Positions 16,639-27,055 of a stretch of 64,000 nucleotides of DNA are shown here, in pieces. Below the pieces are notes generated by a model that saw only the letters and a program-made list of their open reading frames with translations, searched no databases and was not told the origin of the DNA. How positions within the stretch are numbered: position 1 is the stretch's first letter; the number at the start of each line of letters is the position of its first letter. Made by a program: the position numbers and the translations under genes. This stretch comes from Streptomyces subrutilus (lineage in GTDB: Bacteria > Actinomycetota > Actinomycetes > Streptomycetales > Streptomycetaceae), in the NCBI RefSeq assembly GCF_008704535.1, contig NZ_CP023701.1:2356001-2420000 (forward strand), in the 5' to 3' direction.

Positions 16639-17565
16639 CTAGTTCTTGGTGATCATCGAGCGGAGGAAGAAGAGGAGGTTCGCCGGCTTCTCGGCGAGGC
16701 GCCGCATGAAGTAGCCGTACCAGTCCGTCCCGTACGCGGTGTAGACGCGCATCCGGTGGCCCTCGGCGGCGAGCCGCAGGTGCTCCTCGCTGCGGATGCC
16801 GTACAGCATCTGGAACTCGTACTCGTCCGGCTTGCGTCCGGCCTCGCGGGCCAGCTCCTGGCCGATGGCGATCAGGCGCGGGTCGTGGGACCCGATCATC
16901 GGGTAGCCCTCGCCGCGCATCAGGATCTTCATGATGCGGACGTACGCCTTGTCGATCTCGGCCTTGTCCAGGTACGCGACCTCGGCGGGCTCCTTGTAGG
17001 CGCCCTTGACGATCCGGACGCGGCTGCCGGCGGCGGCCAGGCGGCGGGCGTCGGCCTCGGTGCGGAAGAGGTAGGCCTGGATCACGCAGCCGGTCTGCGG
17101 GAAGTCGCGGCGCAGCTCCTCGTGGATCGCGAACATCGAGTCGAGGGTGGTGTGGTCCTCGGCGTCGAGGGTCACGGTGGTGCCGATGGCGGCGGCCGCC
17201 TCGACGACCGGGCGGACGTTGGCGAGGGCGAGCTCGTGGCCGCCCTCCAGCGCCTGGCCGAACATGGACAGCTTCACCGACATCTCGGCCGACTCGCCGA
17301 GGCCGAGCTCCGCGAGGCGCTCGATGAGCTGGAGGTACGCGTCGCGGGCGGCGTACGACTGCTCCGCCCGGGTGATGTCCTCGCCGACCACGTCGAGGGT
17401 GACCTCCAGGCCGTCGCGGGTCAGGGACTCCACGATCGGGATGACCTGGTCGACCGTCTCGCCGGGGATGAAGCGGTTCACCACGGGCCTGGTCACGGGG
17501 GCGGCGGAAACGATGCGGCGCATCGTGGCGCTGCGCGAGGCGGCGAGGATCACGGGACCCAGCAC
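16639..17565 (-). CDS. putA: Proline dehydrogenase (monofunctional)
   Basis: This 308-residue FAD enzyme with a beta8-alpha8 barrel oxidises proline to P5C at the membrane. Family marks are MSVKLSMFG near residue 105, TLDAEDHTTLDSM near 140, YLFRTEADARR near 170, RIVKGAYKEPAEVAY near 190, and the FAD/substrate segment YGIRSEEHLRLAAEGHRMRVYTAYG near 260. The GTG at 17565 is chosen because GGAGGTG lies four bases upstream; a longer frame upstream has no family similarity. It is first in the putA-pruA operon and diverges from a PucR-type regulator that probably controls it. Confidence 0.93.
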   Translation of the reverse strand: MLGPVILAASRSATMRRIVSAAPVTRPVVNRFIPGETVDQVIPIVESLTRDGLEVTLDVVGEDITRAEQSYAARDAYLQLIERLAELGLGESAEMSVKLSMFGQALEGGHELALANVRPVVEAAAAIGTTVTLDAEDHTTLDSMFAIHEELRRDFPQTGCVIQAYLFRTEADARRLAAAGSRVRIVKGAYKEPAEVAYLDKAEIDKAYVRIMKILMRGEGYPMIGSHDPRLIAIGQELAREAGRKPDEYEFQMLYGIRSEEHLRLAAEGHRMRVYTAYGTDWYGYFMRRLAEKPANLLFFLRSMITKN

Positions 17566-17601
17566 GGGGCACCTCCAACGGGTGGCAGAAGAAAAGCGCA
17601 A

Positions 17602-17657
17602 GTGAAACCACCGTGAAACCTAGGGATCGGTTCGATCCTCGGCCATCGACAGCTGTC
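17602..17657. promoter_or_regulatory. putA/regulator divergent control region
   Basis: The 159-base spacer between putA and its divergent regulator contains a direct repeat GTGAAACC (17602 and 17613, 11 bases apart), an inverted repeat GGATCG-GTT-CGATCC (17624-17638) and a palindrome GACAGCTGTC (17648-17657). These are the best candidates for binding by the PucR-type activator; which one is used is not known. Confidence 0.45.
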
Positions 17658-17724
17658 ACGCATCCGTGTCCCGGATCTCATACAGATGTCTGAAGGGCCG
17701 CTCCGGGAGTGGGAGAATGTCCGG

Positions 17725-18918
17725 GTGAACGGCGATTACCAGGACCTGGTGGACGAGATCTCGGCGCTGCTCGGCGCTCCGGCGACGCTGGAGAACCGCG
17801 ACTTCCGCCTCATCGCCTTCGGCGCGCACGACAGCGACGACGACCTCGCGATGGACCCCGTACGGACCCGCTCCATCCTGACCCGGCAGTCCACCGCGGC
17901 CGTCCGGTCCTGGTTCGAGGGGTTCGGGATCGCGCGCGCCACCGGACCGGTGCGCATCCCCGCCGCGCCCGACGCGGGGGTCTTCCGGGGCCGGATCTGC
18001 CTGCCGGTGCGCCACCGGGGCATCGTCCAGGGCTACGTGTGGCTCCTCGACCAGGAGCCGGGCCCGGACCCGGCGGCGCTGGCCGCGGCGATGGAGGTGG
18101 CCGAGCGGGTCGGGACGCTGCTCGCCGAGGAGGCCCGGGCCGGCGCCGACCTCTCGCGGGAGTTCCGGGCGGTGCTCACGGCCGGCCGCGGCTGGCAGCA
18201 GGACATGGCGGTGGCGGCGCTGCGGCTGGCCCTGGGCCCGGACGGGGACGGGCTGCACGCGGCGGTGTGCGTGGCCCCGTGGGCCGGGGAGGCGCCGACG
18301 GCCGTCCCGGGCGCGGCGGCGGTGTGCGTGGTCCCGCGCGGTGCGGCCGCGCAGGGCGGCGCCGCTCCCGGGCAGGCCTTGGCGGTACTGCTGCGGCTGC
18401 GCTCGACGGACGCGCTGGCCCCGGCCGTGACGGCGGTGGCCCGGCTGCTGCCCCGCGCGGGCGGCGACGGCGGACCGGAGCGTCCGCCCGGCGCCGGCGG
18501 CGGGCCGACGGCGGGGGTCGGCGACCCGGTACGGGGGCTCGCCGAGCTGCCCGCGGGCTGGTCCCAGGCGGTGGCCGCGGCGCGGGCCGCGGCGGCGCAG
18601 CCGCGGTTCGGCCCGGTGGCCCAGTGGTCGGCGATCGGCCCGTACCGGCTGCTGGCGGCGCTGGCCCCGGCCCCCGTGGACGATCCGGCGGCCCGCGCCC
18701 TGCTGGGTCCGGCCCACCGCGAACTGGCCCGGACGGCCGAGGTGTTCCTGGACCGCGCCGGCCAAGCGGGCCGGGCGGCGGCGGCCCTGGGCATCCACCG
18801 GCAGACGCTGTACTACCGGCTGGCCCGGGTGGAGCAGCTGACCGGCCTGGACCTGGACGAGGGCGAGGACCGGCTGCTGCTCCACATGGCCCTCAAGGCC
18901 GCCCGCCTGCCCGACTGA
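17725..18918 (+). CDS. PucR/CdaR-family regulator, probable activator of proline catabolism
   Basis: This 397-residue protein has an N-terminal sensing region, a variable Ala/Gly-rich middle and a C-terminal PucR-type helix-turn-helix at about residues 345-390 ([20 protein letters not shown], then [20 protein letters not shown]). The GTG at 17725 is preferred (GGGAG nine bases upstream, then [16 protein letters not shown]); an upstream ATG at 17686 is possible. Its divergent position from putA-pruA is the classic arrangement for a PutR activator responding to proline. A rarer alternative is control of another amino acid pathway. Confidence 0.82.
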   Translation: MNGDYQDLVDEISALLGAPATLENRDFRLIAFGAHDSDDDLAMDPVRTRSILTRQSTAAVRSWFEGFGIARATGPVRIPAAPDAGVFRGRICLPVRHRGIVQGYVWLLDQEPGPDPAALAAAMEVAERVGTLLAEEARAGADLSREFRAVLTAGRGWQQDMAVAALRLALGPDGDGLHAAVCVAPWAGEAPTAVPGAAAVCVVPRGAAAQGGAAPGQALAVLLRLRSTDALAPAVTAVARLLPRAGGDGGPERPPGAGGGPTAGVGDPVRGLAELPAGWSQAVAAARAAAAQPRFGPVAQWSAIGPYRLLAALAPAPVDDPAARALLGPAHRELARTAEVFLDRAGQAGRAAAALGIHRQTLYYRLARVEQLTGLDLDEGEDRLLLHMALKAARLPD

Positions 18919-19058
18919 GCCGCACCGGGACCGCACCACGCGGGGCCGCCCCGCGCCCCACCCCTCTCCCGGCCGCCTCCCACCGGGCCGCCGATCCGCC
19001 GCCGGACCGCCGCCGGACCGCCCCGGCGCCGACCGGGCCGCCCCCGGGGCCGTGCCCG

Positions 19059-19685
19059 TCAGCCGTCGGACCCGTCCGGCGCCGCGGCGGAGCCGCCCGC
19101 CGCCCCGTCGGCTCCGCCCGCGACCGCCGCTCCCGCAGCCCGCCGCATCCCCTCGGTCAGTTCCTCCGCGGTGGCGGCCGACTCCGGATCGAAGATCCAC
19201 TGGAGCATCAGGCCGTTCAGCAGCGCCTGGTAGAAGCCGCCCAGGGTGCGCACGTCCCGCTCGGTGAGCTCGTCCTCCGGGGTGCCGGTCATCATGGAGA
19301 TCAGCCCGCGCCGCCCCTCGGCCTGCGAGGCCGCGAGCATCGTCCGCAGCTCCGGCATCCGCTCCCCGCTCAGCGCCACCTCCATGCTGGCCGCCCAGAC
19401 GGGCGCCGATTCCTCGTACCGGTCCAGGACCCCGCCCCAGAGCGCGCGGAAGCGTTCGAGCGAGCCGCCCGATCCCTCCAGGCCGGCCTGGAAGCCGTTG
19501 CCCCACTCCTCCATCAGGGCGATGAACGCCCGGGTCAGCAGGGCGTCCTTGGAGCCGTAGTGGTAGCCGATGGACGCCAGGTTCGTACCGGACGCGCTGA
19601 CGATGTCGCGCGCCGTGGTGCGCACGAACCCCTTCTCGGCCAGGCACTTCTTGGCGCCTTCGAGCAGATCTTCGCGATGTCCCAT
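19059..19685 (-). CDS. TetR family repressor of the adjacent efflux pump
   Basis: This 208-residue regulator has its N-terminal helix-turn-helix at about residues 8-52 (GAKKCLAEKGFVRTTARDIV, then GTNLASIGYHYGSKDALL) and a C-terminal ligand domain ending in an Ala/Gly-rich tail. The ATG at 19685 (MGHREDLLEGAKKC) is preferred by family alignment. It diverges from a DHA2-type drug exporter with 102 bases between the starts, the standard layout of a drug-sensing repressor and its pump. The spacer carries three ACATCYGT repeats. Confidence 0.85.
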   Translation of the reverse strand: MGHREDLLEGAKKCLAEKGFVRTTARDIVSASGTNLASIGYHYGSKDALLTRAFIALMEEWGNGFQAGLEGSGGSLERFRALWGGVLDRYEESAPVWAASMEVALSGERMPELRTMLAASQAEGRRGLISMMTGTPEDELTERDVRTLGGFYQALLNGLMLQWIFDPESAATAEELTEGMRRAAGAAVAGGADGAAGGSAAAPDGSDG

Positions 19686-19728
19686 GCCGTCACGGTAGCA
19701 AGACGACCGTCCCAGACAGAAGTACAGG

Positions 19729-19775
19729 ACATCCGTTCCATACATCCGTCATAGACAGTCGTATTAAACATCTGT
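19729..19775. promoter_or_regulatory. ACATCYGT repeats between TetR and MFS genes
   Basis: ACATCCGT occurs at 19729 and 19742 and ACATCTGT at 19768. The spacings are 13 and 26 bases, exact multiples of 13. The last copy overlaps a TATTAA (19762-19767) that could be the exporter -10 element, so a bound repressor would block it. With that promoter the exporter mRNA would have a leader of only about 14 bases and no clear ribosome-binding site. Confidence 0.45.
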
Positions 19776-19787
19776 ACATTCCTCTCC

Positions 19788-21344
19788 ATGACGCACCCCG
19801 CCGCCCCAGCGCGCCTCGCCGGCCGCCGCGAATGGACCGCATTCGCCGTCCTGTTGCTGCCCCTGCTCCTGGTCGCCATGGACGTCTCCGTCCTCTACTT
19901 CGCGGTCCCCGCCATCACCCGGGAGCTCGACCCGAGCTCCACCCAGCAGCTCTGGATCTTCGACAGCTACGCCTTCGCCCTCTCCGGGCTGCTGATCACG
20001 ATGGGGTCGATCGGCGACCGGATCGGCCGCCGCAGGCTGCTGCTGATCGGTGCGACCGCCTTCGGCCTCGCCTCCGCCTGCGCCGCCTACGCCGGCAGCG
20101 CCGAGATGCTCATCGCCGCCCGCGTCCTGCTCGGCGTCGGCGGGGCGACCCTGATGCCCTCCACCCTCGCCCTGGTGCGCAACCTCTTCCAGGACGCCCG
20201 GCAGCGCGGCCGGGCCATCGCCCTGTGGTCCGGTGCCATGACCGGCGGCATCGCCCTCGGCTCGGTCCTGAGCGGCGTCCTGCTCAACCACTTCTGGTGG
20301 GGTTCCGTCTTCCTCGTCAACGTGCCCGCGATGCTGCTCCTGCTCGCCCTGGTCCCGTTCCTGGTACCGGAGTTCAAGGACCCGGCCCCCGGCCGCTTCG
20401 ACCTCCTCGGCGTCCCGCTCTCCGTCGCGGCCGTGCTGCCGGTCGTCTACGGGCTCAAGGAGATCGCCGCCGAGGGCTTCGCCCCCCTCCCCGCGGCCTG
20501 CCTCGCCGTCGGCCTGGCCTTCGGGTACGCCTTCCTGCGCCGCCAGCGGTCCCGCGACGACGCCATGGTGAGCCGGGCCCTGTTCGCCGGGCGCGGCTTC
20601 GGCGCCGGCGTCGCCCTGAACACCCTCGCCGCCTTCGCCATGATGGGTTCGGCCTACTTCACCACCCAGTACCTGCAGTCCGTACTCGGCATGGGCACCC
20701 TGGAGGCCGCCCTGTGGAGCCTCGCCCCCTCCCTCCTCATCGGCGCCGCCGCCCCGGCCGCGGCCGCCCTCGCCCAGCGGGTGGACCGGGCCTGGGTGGT
20801 CGCCGGCGGGTTCGCCCTCGCCGCCGCCGGGTTCGCCCTGGTCGGCCTCGTGGACACCGACGCGCTGTGGCTGCTGCTCACCGGGGCCGGGGTGCTCGCC
20901 TCGGGCGTCGTCACCGTGATGTCCCTGGTGTCCGACCTGGCCCTCGCCTCGGCCCCCGCCGAGAAGGCCGGCTCGGCGGCCTCCCTGCTGGAGACCGGCG
21001 CCGAGTTCGGCGGCGCCCTCGGCATGGCCCTGCTGGGCAGCCTGGGCACGGCCGTCTACCGCGCCGACCTTGCGGACTCCGAGCCCGCCGCCCGCGAGAC
21101 CCTCGGCGGGGCCGTGGCGGCCGCCGAACGGCTCGGCGGGGCGGCCGGCGAGCAGCTGCTGGGCGCGGCCCGCGAGGCCTTCGTCCACGGGATGCAGTAC
21201 GCGGCCTGGGGCGGCGCCGCGCTGCTGGCCGCGGCGGCGGTGCTCGCCGCCGTACTGCTCCGGGGCACGAAGGCCCCGGCTCCGGCCTCGGCCCGGCCGG
21301 CCGGGGGCCCCGGAGCCCCCGCCCGCGAGGCGACGTACCGCTGA
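19788..21344 (+). CDS. MFS drug exporter, DHA2 (14-TMS) family
   Basis: This 518-residue proton-driven multidrug exporter has about 14 hydrophobic segments. Motif D1-like LLPLLLVAMDVSVLYFAVPAI lies in the first helix, motif A (GSIGDRIGRRRLLLIG) near residue 70, and motif C (LWSGAMTGGIALGSVLSG) near residue 150. It resembles SmvA/QacA-type pumps for quaternary cations and antiseptics. It diverges from a TetR gene that probably represses it. No good ribosome-binding site precedes the ATG at 19788 (ATTCCTCTCC), so translation may be nearly leaderless. Confidence 0.88.
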   Translation: MTHPAAPARLAGRREWTAFAVLLLPLLLVAMDVSVLYFAVPAITRELDPSSTQQLWIFDSYAFALSGLLITMGSIGDRIGRRRLLLIGATAFGLASACAAYAGSAEMLIAARVLLGVGGATLMPSTLALVRNLFQDARQRGRAIALWSGAMTGGIALGSVLSGVLLNHFWWGSVFLVNVPAMLLLLALVPFLVPEFKDPAPGRFDLLGVPLSVAAVLPVVYGLKEIAAEGFAPLPAACLAVGLAFGYAFLRRQRSRDDAMVSRALFAGRGFGAGVALNTLAAFAMMGSAYFTTQYLQSVLGMGTLEAALWSLAPSLLIGAAAPAAAALAQRVDRAWVVAGGFALAAAGFALVGLVDTDALWLLLTGAGVLASGVVTVMSLVSDLALASAPAEKAGSAASLLETGAEFGGALGMALLGSLGTAVYRADLADSEPAARETLGGAVAAAERLGGAAGEQLLGAAREAFVHGMQYAAWGGAALLAAAAVLAAVLLRGTKAPAPASARPAGGPGAPAREATYR

Positions 21345-21373
21345 CCCGCGCCCGGCCGTCGCCGGTGGAACGC

Positions 21374-21406
21374 GGAAGGGCCCGGGGGCATGCCCCGGGC
21401 CCTTCC
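21374..21406. terminator. Bidirectional terminator between MFS gene and serA
   Basis: A perfect 14-bp stem (GGAAGGGCCCGGGG at 21374-21387, complement at 21393-21406) with a 5-base loop lies between two converging genes. Confidence 0.8.
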
Positions 21407-21421
21407 CTGTGTGCGGTGCGG

Positions 21422-23011
21422 TCAGCCGAGGCTGACCGTGCGCGCCGAGACCGCGCCGATCTCGGCGGAGATGTCCGCGAGGACGTTCACCGGGACCTCG
21501 GCGTCGACGGTGAGGACGCCGAGCGCCTCGCCACCCTCCTCGGCACGGGCGACCTGCATGCCCGCGATGTTGAGACCGGCCTCGCCGAGGATGCGGCCGA
21601 CGGTGCCGACCACGCCCGGGCGGTCGGTGTAGCGCAGGACGACCATGAAGTCGGCGAGCGCCAGGTCCACGTCGTACGCGCCGATGCCGACGATCTTCTG
21701 GAGGTGCTTGGGACCGGCGAGCGTGCCGGAGACCGAGACCTCCTGGCCGTCGGAGAGGGTGCCGCGGACGGTGACCACGTTGCGGTGGTCCGGCGACTCC
21801 GAACTGGTCGTCAGGCGCACCTCGACACCGCGCTCCTGCGCGAACAGCGGGGCGTTGACGTAGGAGACCGTCTCGTCGACGACGTCCTCGAAGACGCCCT
21901 TGAGCGCGGAGAGTTCGAGCACCTTCACGTCGTGCTGGGTGATCTCGCCGCAGACCTCCACGTCGAGCCGGACCGCGACCTCGCCCGCGAGGGCGGTGAA
22001 GATGCGGCCGAGCTTCTCGGCGAGGGGCAGGCCCGGCCGCACGTCCTCGGCGATGACGCCGCCCTGGACGTTGACCGCGTCCGGCACCAGCTCGCCGGCG
22101 AGCGCGAGGCGCACCGACTTGGCGACCGAGACACCGGCCTTCTCCTGGGCCTCGTCCGTGGACGCGCCGAGGTGCGGGGTGCAGACCACCTGGTCGAGCT
22201 CGAACAGCGGGGAGTCCGTGCAGGGCTCCTTCGCGTACACGTCGAGGCCGGCGCCGGCGACGCGGCCCTCCTTGATGGCCGAGTACAGCGCGGCCTCGTC
22301 CACGATCCCGCCGCGCGCGGCGTTGACGATGCGGACGGAGGGCTTCACCTTGTGCAGCGCCTCGTCCCCGATGAGACCGAGGGTCTCGGGGGTCTTGGGC
22401 AGGTGCACGGTGATGAAGTCGGCGACTTCGAGGAGCTCGTCCAGCGTGAGCATCTTGACGCCCATCTGGGCGGCGCGCGCGGGCTGTACGTACGGGTCGT
22501 ACGCGACGACCTTCATGCCGAAGGCCGACATGCGCTGCGCGACCAGGACGCCGATCCGGCCGAGGCCGACGACGCCGAGGGTCTTCTCGCTGAGCTCGAC
22601 GCCCGTGTACTTGTTCCGCTTCCACTCGCCGTTCTTCAGGGCGGTGTTGGCCTGCGGGATGTTGCGGGCGGTGGCGACGAGCAGGCCGCAGGCGAGCTCG
22701 GCGGCCGTCACGATGTTGGAGGTCGGGGCGTTGACGACCATCACGCCGGCCTTGGTGGCGGCGGAGACGTCGACGTTGTCCAGACCGACACCGGCCCGGG
22801 CGACGACCCGCAGCTTCTTCGCCGCGGCGATGGCCTCGGCGTCGACCTTGGTCGCGGAGCGGACGAGGATCGCGTCGACGTCGACGATCGCGGGCAGCAG
22901 CTCGGCGCGGTCCGCGCCGTTGCAGTGCCTGATCTCGAAGTCCGGGCCGAGCGCCTCCACGGTGGCGGGCGACAGCTCTTCGGCGATGAGTACGACAGGT
23001 TTCGAGCTCAC
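21422..23011 (-). CDS. serA: D-3-phosphoglycerate dehydrogenase
   Basis: This 529-residue enzyme oxidises 3-phosphoglycerate with NAD as the first step of serine synthesis. The catalytic/NAD core covers residues 1-310 (VGLGRIGVLVAQRM near 150; the active-site His in TPHLGAS near 285). It is followed by the allosteric-substrate-binding domain (about 320-450) and a C-terminal ACT domain (about 458-529, VLRYTDRPGVVGTVGRILGE) that senses serine. The long form is normal for actinobacteria. The GTG at 23011 gives the family N terminus SSKPVVLIAEELSPATV and has GAGGAC seven bases upstream. It follows ilvC on the same strand but behind a terminator. Confidence 0.95.
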   Translation of the reverse strand: MSSKPVVLIAEELSPATVEALGPDFEIRHCNGADRAELLPAIVDVDAILVRSATKVDAEAIAAAKKLRVVARAGVGLDNVDVSAATKAGVMVVNAPTSNIVTAAELACGLLVATARNIPQANTALKNGEWKRNKYTGVELSEKTLGVVGLGRIGVLVAQRMSAFGMKVVAYDPYVQPARAAQMGVKMLTLDELLEVADFITVHLPKTPETLGLIGDEALHKVKPSVRIVNAARGGIVDEAALYSAIKEGRVAGAGLDVYAKEPCTDSPLFELDQVVCTPHLGASTDEAQEKAGVSVAKSVRLALAGELVPDAVNVQGGVIAEDVRPGLPLAEKLGRIFTALAGEVAVRLDVEVCGEITQHDVKVLELSALKGVFEDVVDETVSYVNAPLFAQERGVEVRLTTSSESPDHRNVVTVRGTLSDGQEVSVSGTLAGPKHLQKIVGIGAYDVDLALADFMVVLRYTDRPGVVGTVGRILGEAGLNIAGMQVARAEEGGEALGVLTVDAEVPVNVLADISAEIGAVSARTVSLG

Positions 23012-23250
23012 GTGGGTCCTCACAAGTCCAGTGCGGACGGCCGTCCCGACGGCCGCAGGCGTGGAGGGGGTAGCCGCGTGGAAGACGCACGACACTGTGG
23101 GCCTGACGCGTATGTGTTGTGCAGTGTAGTGGCGTTGGCGGCGCGGATTTCCGCCTGTACGGAAGGATCACCCGTCCGTGGTTGGCCGGGGTGGACAAGC
23201 CGGACTGGAGAACGGCTCCATTCCGGCCGCTCCGGCCCCGTCGTGGCGTG

Positions 23251-23285
23251 CCGCGGGGCCGGGACCGGGCGTCCCGGCCCCGCGG
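23251..23285 (-). terminator. Terminator downstream of ilvC
   Basis: A perfect 15-bp stem (23251-23265 and 23271-23285) with a 5-base loop begins eight bases past the ilvC stop and separates ilvBNC from serA. Confidence 0.8.
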
Positions 23286-23293
23286 CGGCCCGA

Positions 23294-24964
<1,671 letters not shown>

Positions 24965-26845
24965 TCAGTCGTCTTCGTTGTCGCCGAAGTCGGGACGGAC
25001 GCCCCGGGCTGCCATGACCTCGTCGTTGGAGGTGCCGGCGGCGACCATCGGCCACACCATGGCGTCCTCGTGGACGATGAAGTCGACCACGACCGGGCGG
25101 TCGTTGATCGCGTTGGCCTCGGCGATGACCTTGTCCAGGTCGGCCGGGTCCTCGCAGCGCAGCGCCACGCAGCCCATGGCCTCGGACAGCTTGACGAAGT
25201 CCGGGACGCGGGTGCCCTTGCGCGGGGCGACGGACTCGCCGAGCTGGGAGCCGACGGTGCCGTGGCCGGTGTCGTCCCCGTGCAGCACGGTGTTGGAGTA
25301 CCGCTGGTTGTAGAAGAGGGTCTGCCACTGGCGGACCATGCCCAGTGCGCCGTTGTTGATGATCGCGACCTTGATCGGGATGTTGTTCAGCGCGCAGGTG
25401 GCCAGTTCCTGATTGGTCATCTGGAAGCAGCCGTCGCCGTCGATCGCCCAGACGGTGCGGTCCGGCATGCCGACCTTGGCGCCCATGGCCGCGGGGACCG
25501 CGTAGCCCATGGTTCCGGCGCCGCCCGAGTTCAGCCAGGTACGGGGCTCCTCGTACTGGACGAAGTGCGCGGCCCACATCTGGTGCTGGCCGACGCCGGC
25601 CGTGAACACCGTGCCCTGGGGGGCGAGGGCGCCGATGCGCTCGATGACGTGCTGGGGGGAGAGGCTCCCGTCCTCGGGCAGGTCGTAGCCCAGCGGGTAC
25701 GTCTCGCGCCAGCGGCCGAGATCCTTCCACCAGGCGCTGTAGTCGCCCGCGTGGCCCTCGGTGTGCTCGGCCTGGACGGCCTGGACCAGGTCGGCGATGA
25801 CCTCGCGGGCGTCGCCGACGATCGGGACGTCGACCGCGCGGTTCTTGCCGATCTCGGCCGGGTCGATGTCCGCGTGGATGATCTTGGCGAACGGGGCGAA
25901 GCTGTCGAGCTTGCCGGTGACGCGGTCGTCGAAGCGGGTGCCGAGCGCGATCAGCAGGTCCGACTTCTGCAGGGCGGTGACGGCGGTGACCGCGCCGTGC
26001 ATGCCGGGCATCCCGACGTGCAGCGGGTGGCTGTCGGGGAAGGCGCCGAGCGCCATCAGGGTGGTGGTGACCGGGACGCCGGTCAGCTCGGCCAGCACCT
26101 TCAGCTCGGCGGTCGCGCCGGACTTCATGATGCCGCCGCCGACGTACAGGACCGGGCGCTTGGCCTGGCAGATGAGCTTGGCGGCCTCGCGGATCTGCTT
26201 GGCGTGCGGCTTGGTGACCGGACGGTAGCCGGGCAGGTCCTGGGTGGGCGGCCAGGAGAAGGTGGTCTTGGCCTGGAGGGCGTCCTTGGCGATGTCGACC
26301 AGGACCGGGCCCGGGCGGCCGGTGGAGGCGATGTGGAAGGCCTCGGCGATGGTCCGCGCGATGTCCTCGGCCTTGGTGACCAGGAAGTTGTGCTTGGTGA
26401 TCGGCATCGTGATGCCGACGATGTCCGCCTCCTGGAAGGCGTCGGTACCGATCGCCTTGGAGGCGACCTGGCCGGTGATCGCGACGAGCGGGACGGAGTC
26501 CATGTGCGCGTCGGCGATCGGGGTGACCAGGTTGGTGGCGCCCGGGCCGGACGTGGCCATACAGACGCCGACCTTGCCGGTGGCCTGCGCGTAGCCGGTG
26601 GCGGCGTGTCCGGCCCCCTGCTCGTGCCGGACCAGGATGTGACGGACCTTCTCGGAGTCCATCATCGGGTCGTACGCGGGGAGGATGCAGCCCCCCGGGA
26701 TGCCGAAGACGGTGTCGCACCCCACCTCTTCGAGAGAGCGGATGAGGGCCTGCGCGCCCGTGACGTGCTCAACTGCGGCGGACTGGTGTCCGCCCGAACG
26801 GGGCCGCGGCTGCGGATGGTGGGCCCCGGTGGCCTGCTCGGTCAT
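24965..26845 (-). CDS. ilvB: Acetolactate synthase large (catalytic) subunit
   Basis: This 626-residue ThDP enzyme forms acetolactate and acetohydroxybutyrate. The N-terminal ThDP domain has the catalytic Glu in [16 protein letters not shown] near residue 80, the middle domain binds FAD, and the C-terminal domain has the ThDP-Mg motif [15 protein letters not shown] near residue 475. Two ATGs are possible, 26851 and 26845; the second is chosen because GAGAAGAGA then lies six bases upstream, while for the first it touches the start. A leader peptide and attenuator precede it, so expression should respond to Ile, Leu and Val supply. Confidence 0.95.
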   Translation of the reverse strand: MTEQATGAHHPQPRPRSGGHQSAAVEHVTGAQALIRSLEEVGCDTVFGIPGGCILPAYDPMMDSEKVRHILVRHEQGAGHAATGYAQATGKVGVCMATSGPGATNLVTPIADAHMDSVPLVAITGQVASKAIGTDAFQEADIVGITMPITKHNFLVTKAEDIARTIAEAFHIASTGRPGPVLVDIAKDALQAKTTFSWPPTQDLPGYRPVTKPHAKQIREAAKLICQAKRPVLYVGGGIMKSGATAELKVLAELTGVPVTTTLMALGAFPDSHPLHVGMPGMHGAVTAVTALQKSDLLIALGTRFDDRVTGKLDSFAPFAKIIHADIDPAEIGKNRAVDVPIVGDAREVIADLVQAVQAEHTEGHAGDYSAWWKDLGRWRETYPLGYDLPEDGSLSPQHVIERIGALAPQGTVFTAGVGQHQMWAAHFVQYEEPRTWLNSGGAGTMGYAVPAAMGAKVGMPDRTVWAIDGDGCFQMTNQELATCALNNIPIKVAIINNGALGMVRQWQTLFYNQRYSNTVLHGDDTGHGTVGSQLGESVAPRKGTRVPDFVKLSEAMGCVALRCEDPADLDKVIAEANAINDRPVVVDFIVHEDAMVWPMVAAGTSNDEVMAARGVRPDFGDNEDD

Positions 26846-26904
26846 CGGCATTCTCTTCTCGAAGCTGAGGGTTTTACGAGGATTCGACTCTGTGCCAGTG
26901 CAAC

Positions 26905-26938
26905 AAAAAACCCCTCGTGCCGGGAGGCAAGCGAGGGG
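26905..26938 (-). terminator. ilvB attenuator terminator
   Basis: On the minus strand CCCCTCG (26938-26932) pairs with CGAGGGG (26917-26911), with an inner TGCC/GGCA stem, followed by TTTTTT. It lies 43 bases past the leader peptide stop and 60 bases before ilvB. When ribosomes stall in the leader, an alternative fold should prevent this hairpin forming. Confidence 0.8.
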
Positions 26939-26980
26939 AGCGCGTCGGGTGCGTTGAGCGGGGACATGCTGGTCCCGGCT

Positions 26981-27022
26981 TCAGCCGACGCGCTTTCCAA
27001 GTACGAGAATTCGGGTGCGCAT
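26981..27022 (-). CDS. ilvB operon leader peptide
   Basis: The peptide is MRTRILVLGKRVG, 13 residues, ATG at 27022 and TGA at 26981. A strong site, GGGAGGG, lies eight bases upstream. Four consecutive control codons, ATT CTC GTA CTT (Ile-Leu-Val-Leu), use several codons that are rare in this genome, as expected for a sensor of charged tRNA. It precedes the U-tract terminator at 26905-26938 and ilvB. This is the well-known architecture of actinobacterial ilv attenuation. Confidence 0.85.
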   Translation of the reverse strand: MRTRILVLGKRVG

Positions 27023-27055
27023 GGCACTGACCCTCCCTCCGGCGGGAGGTGGATG

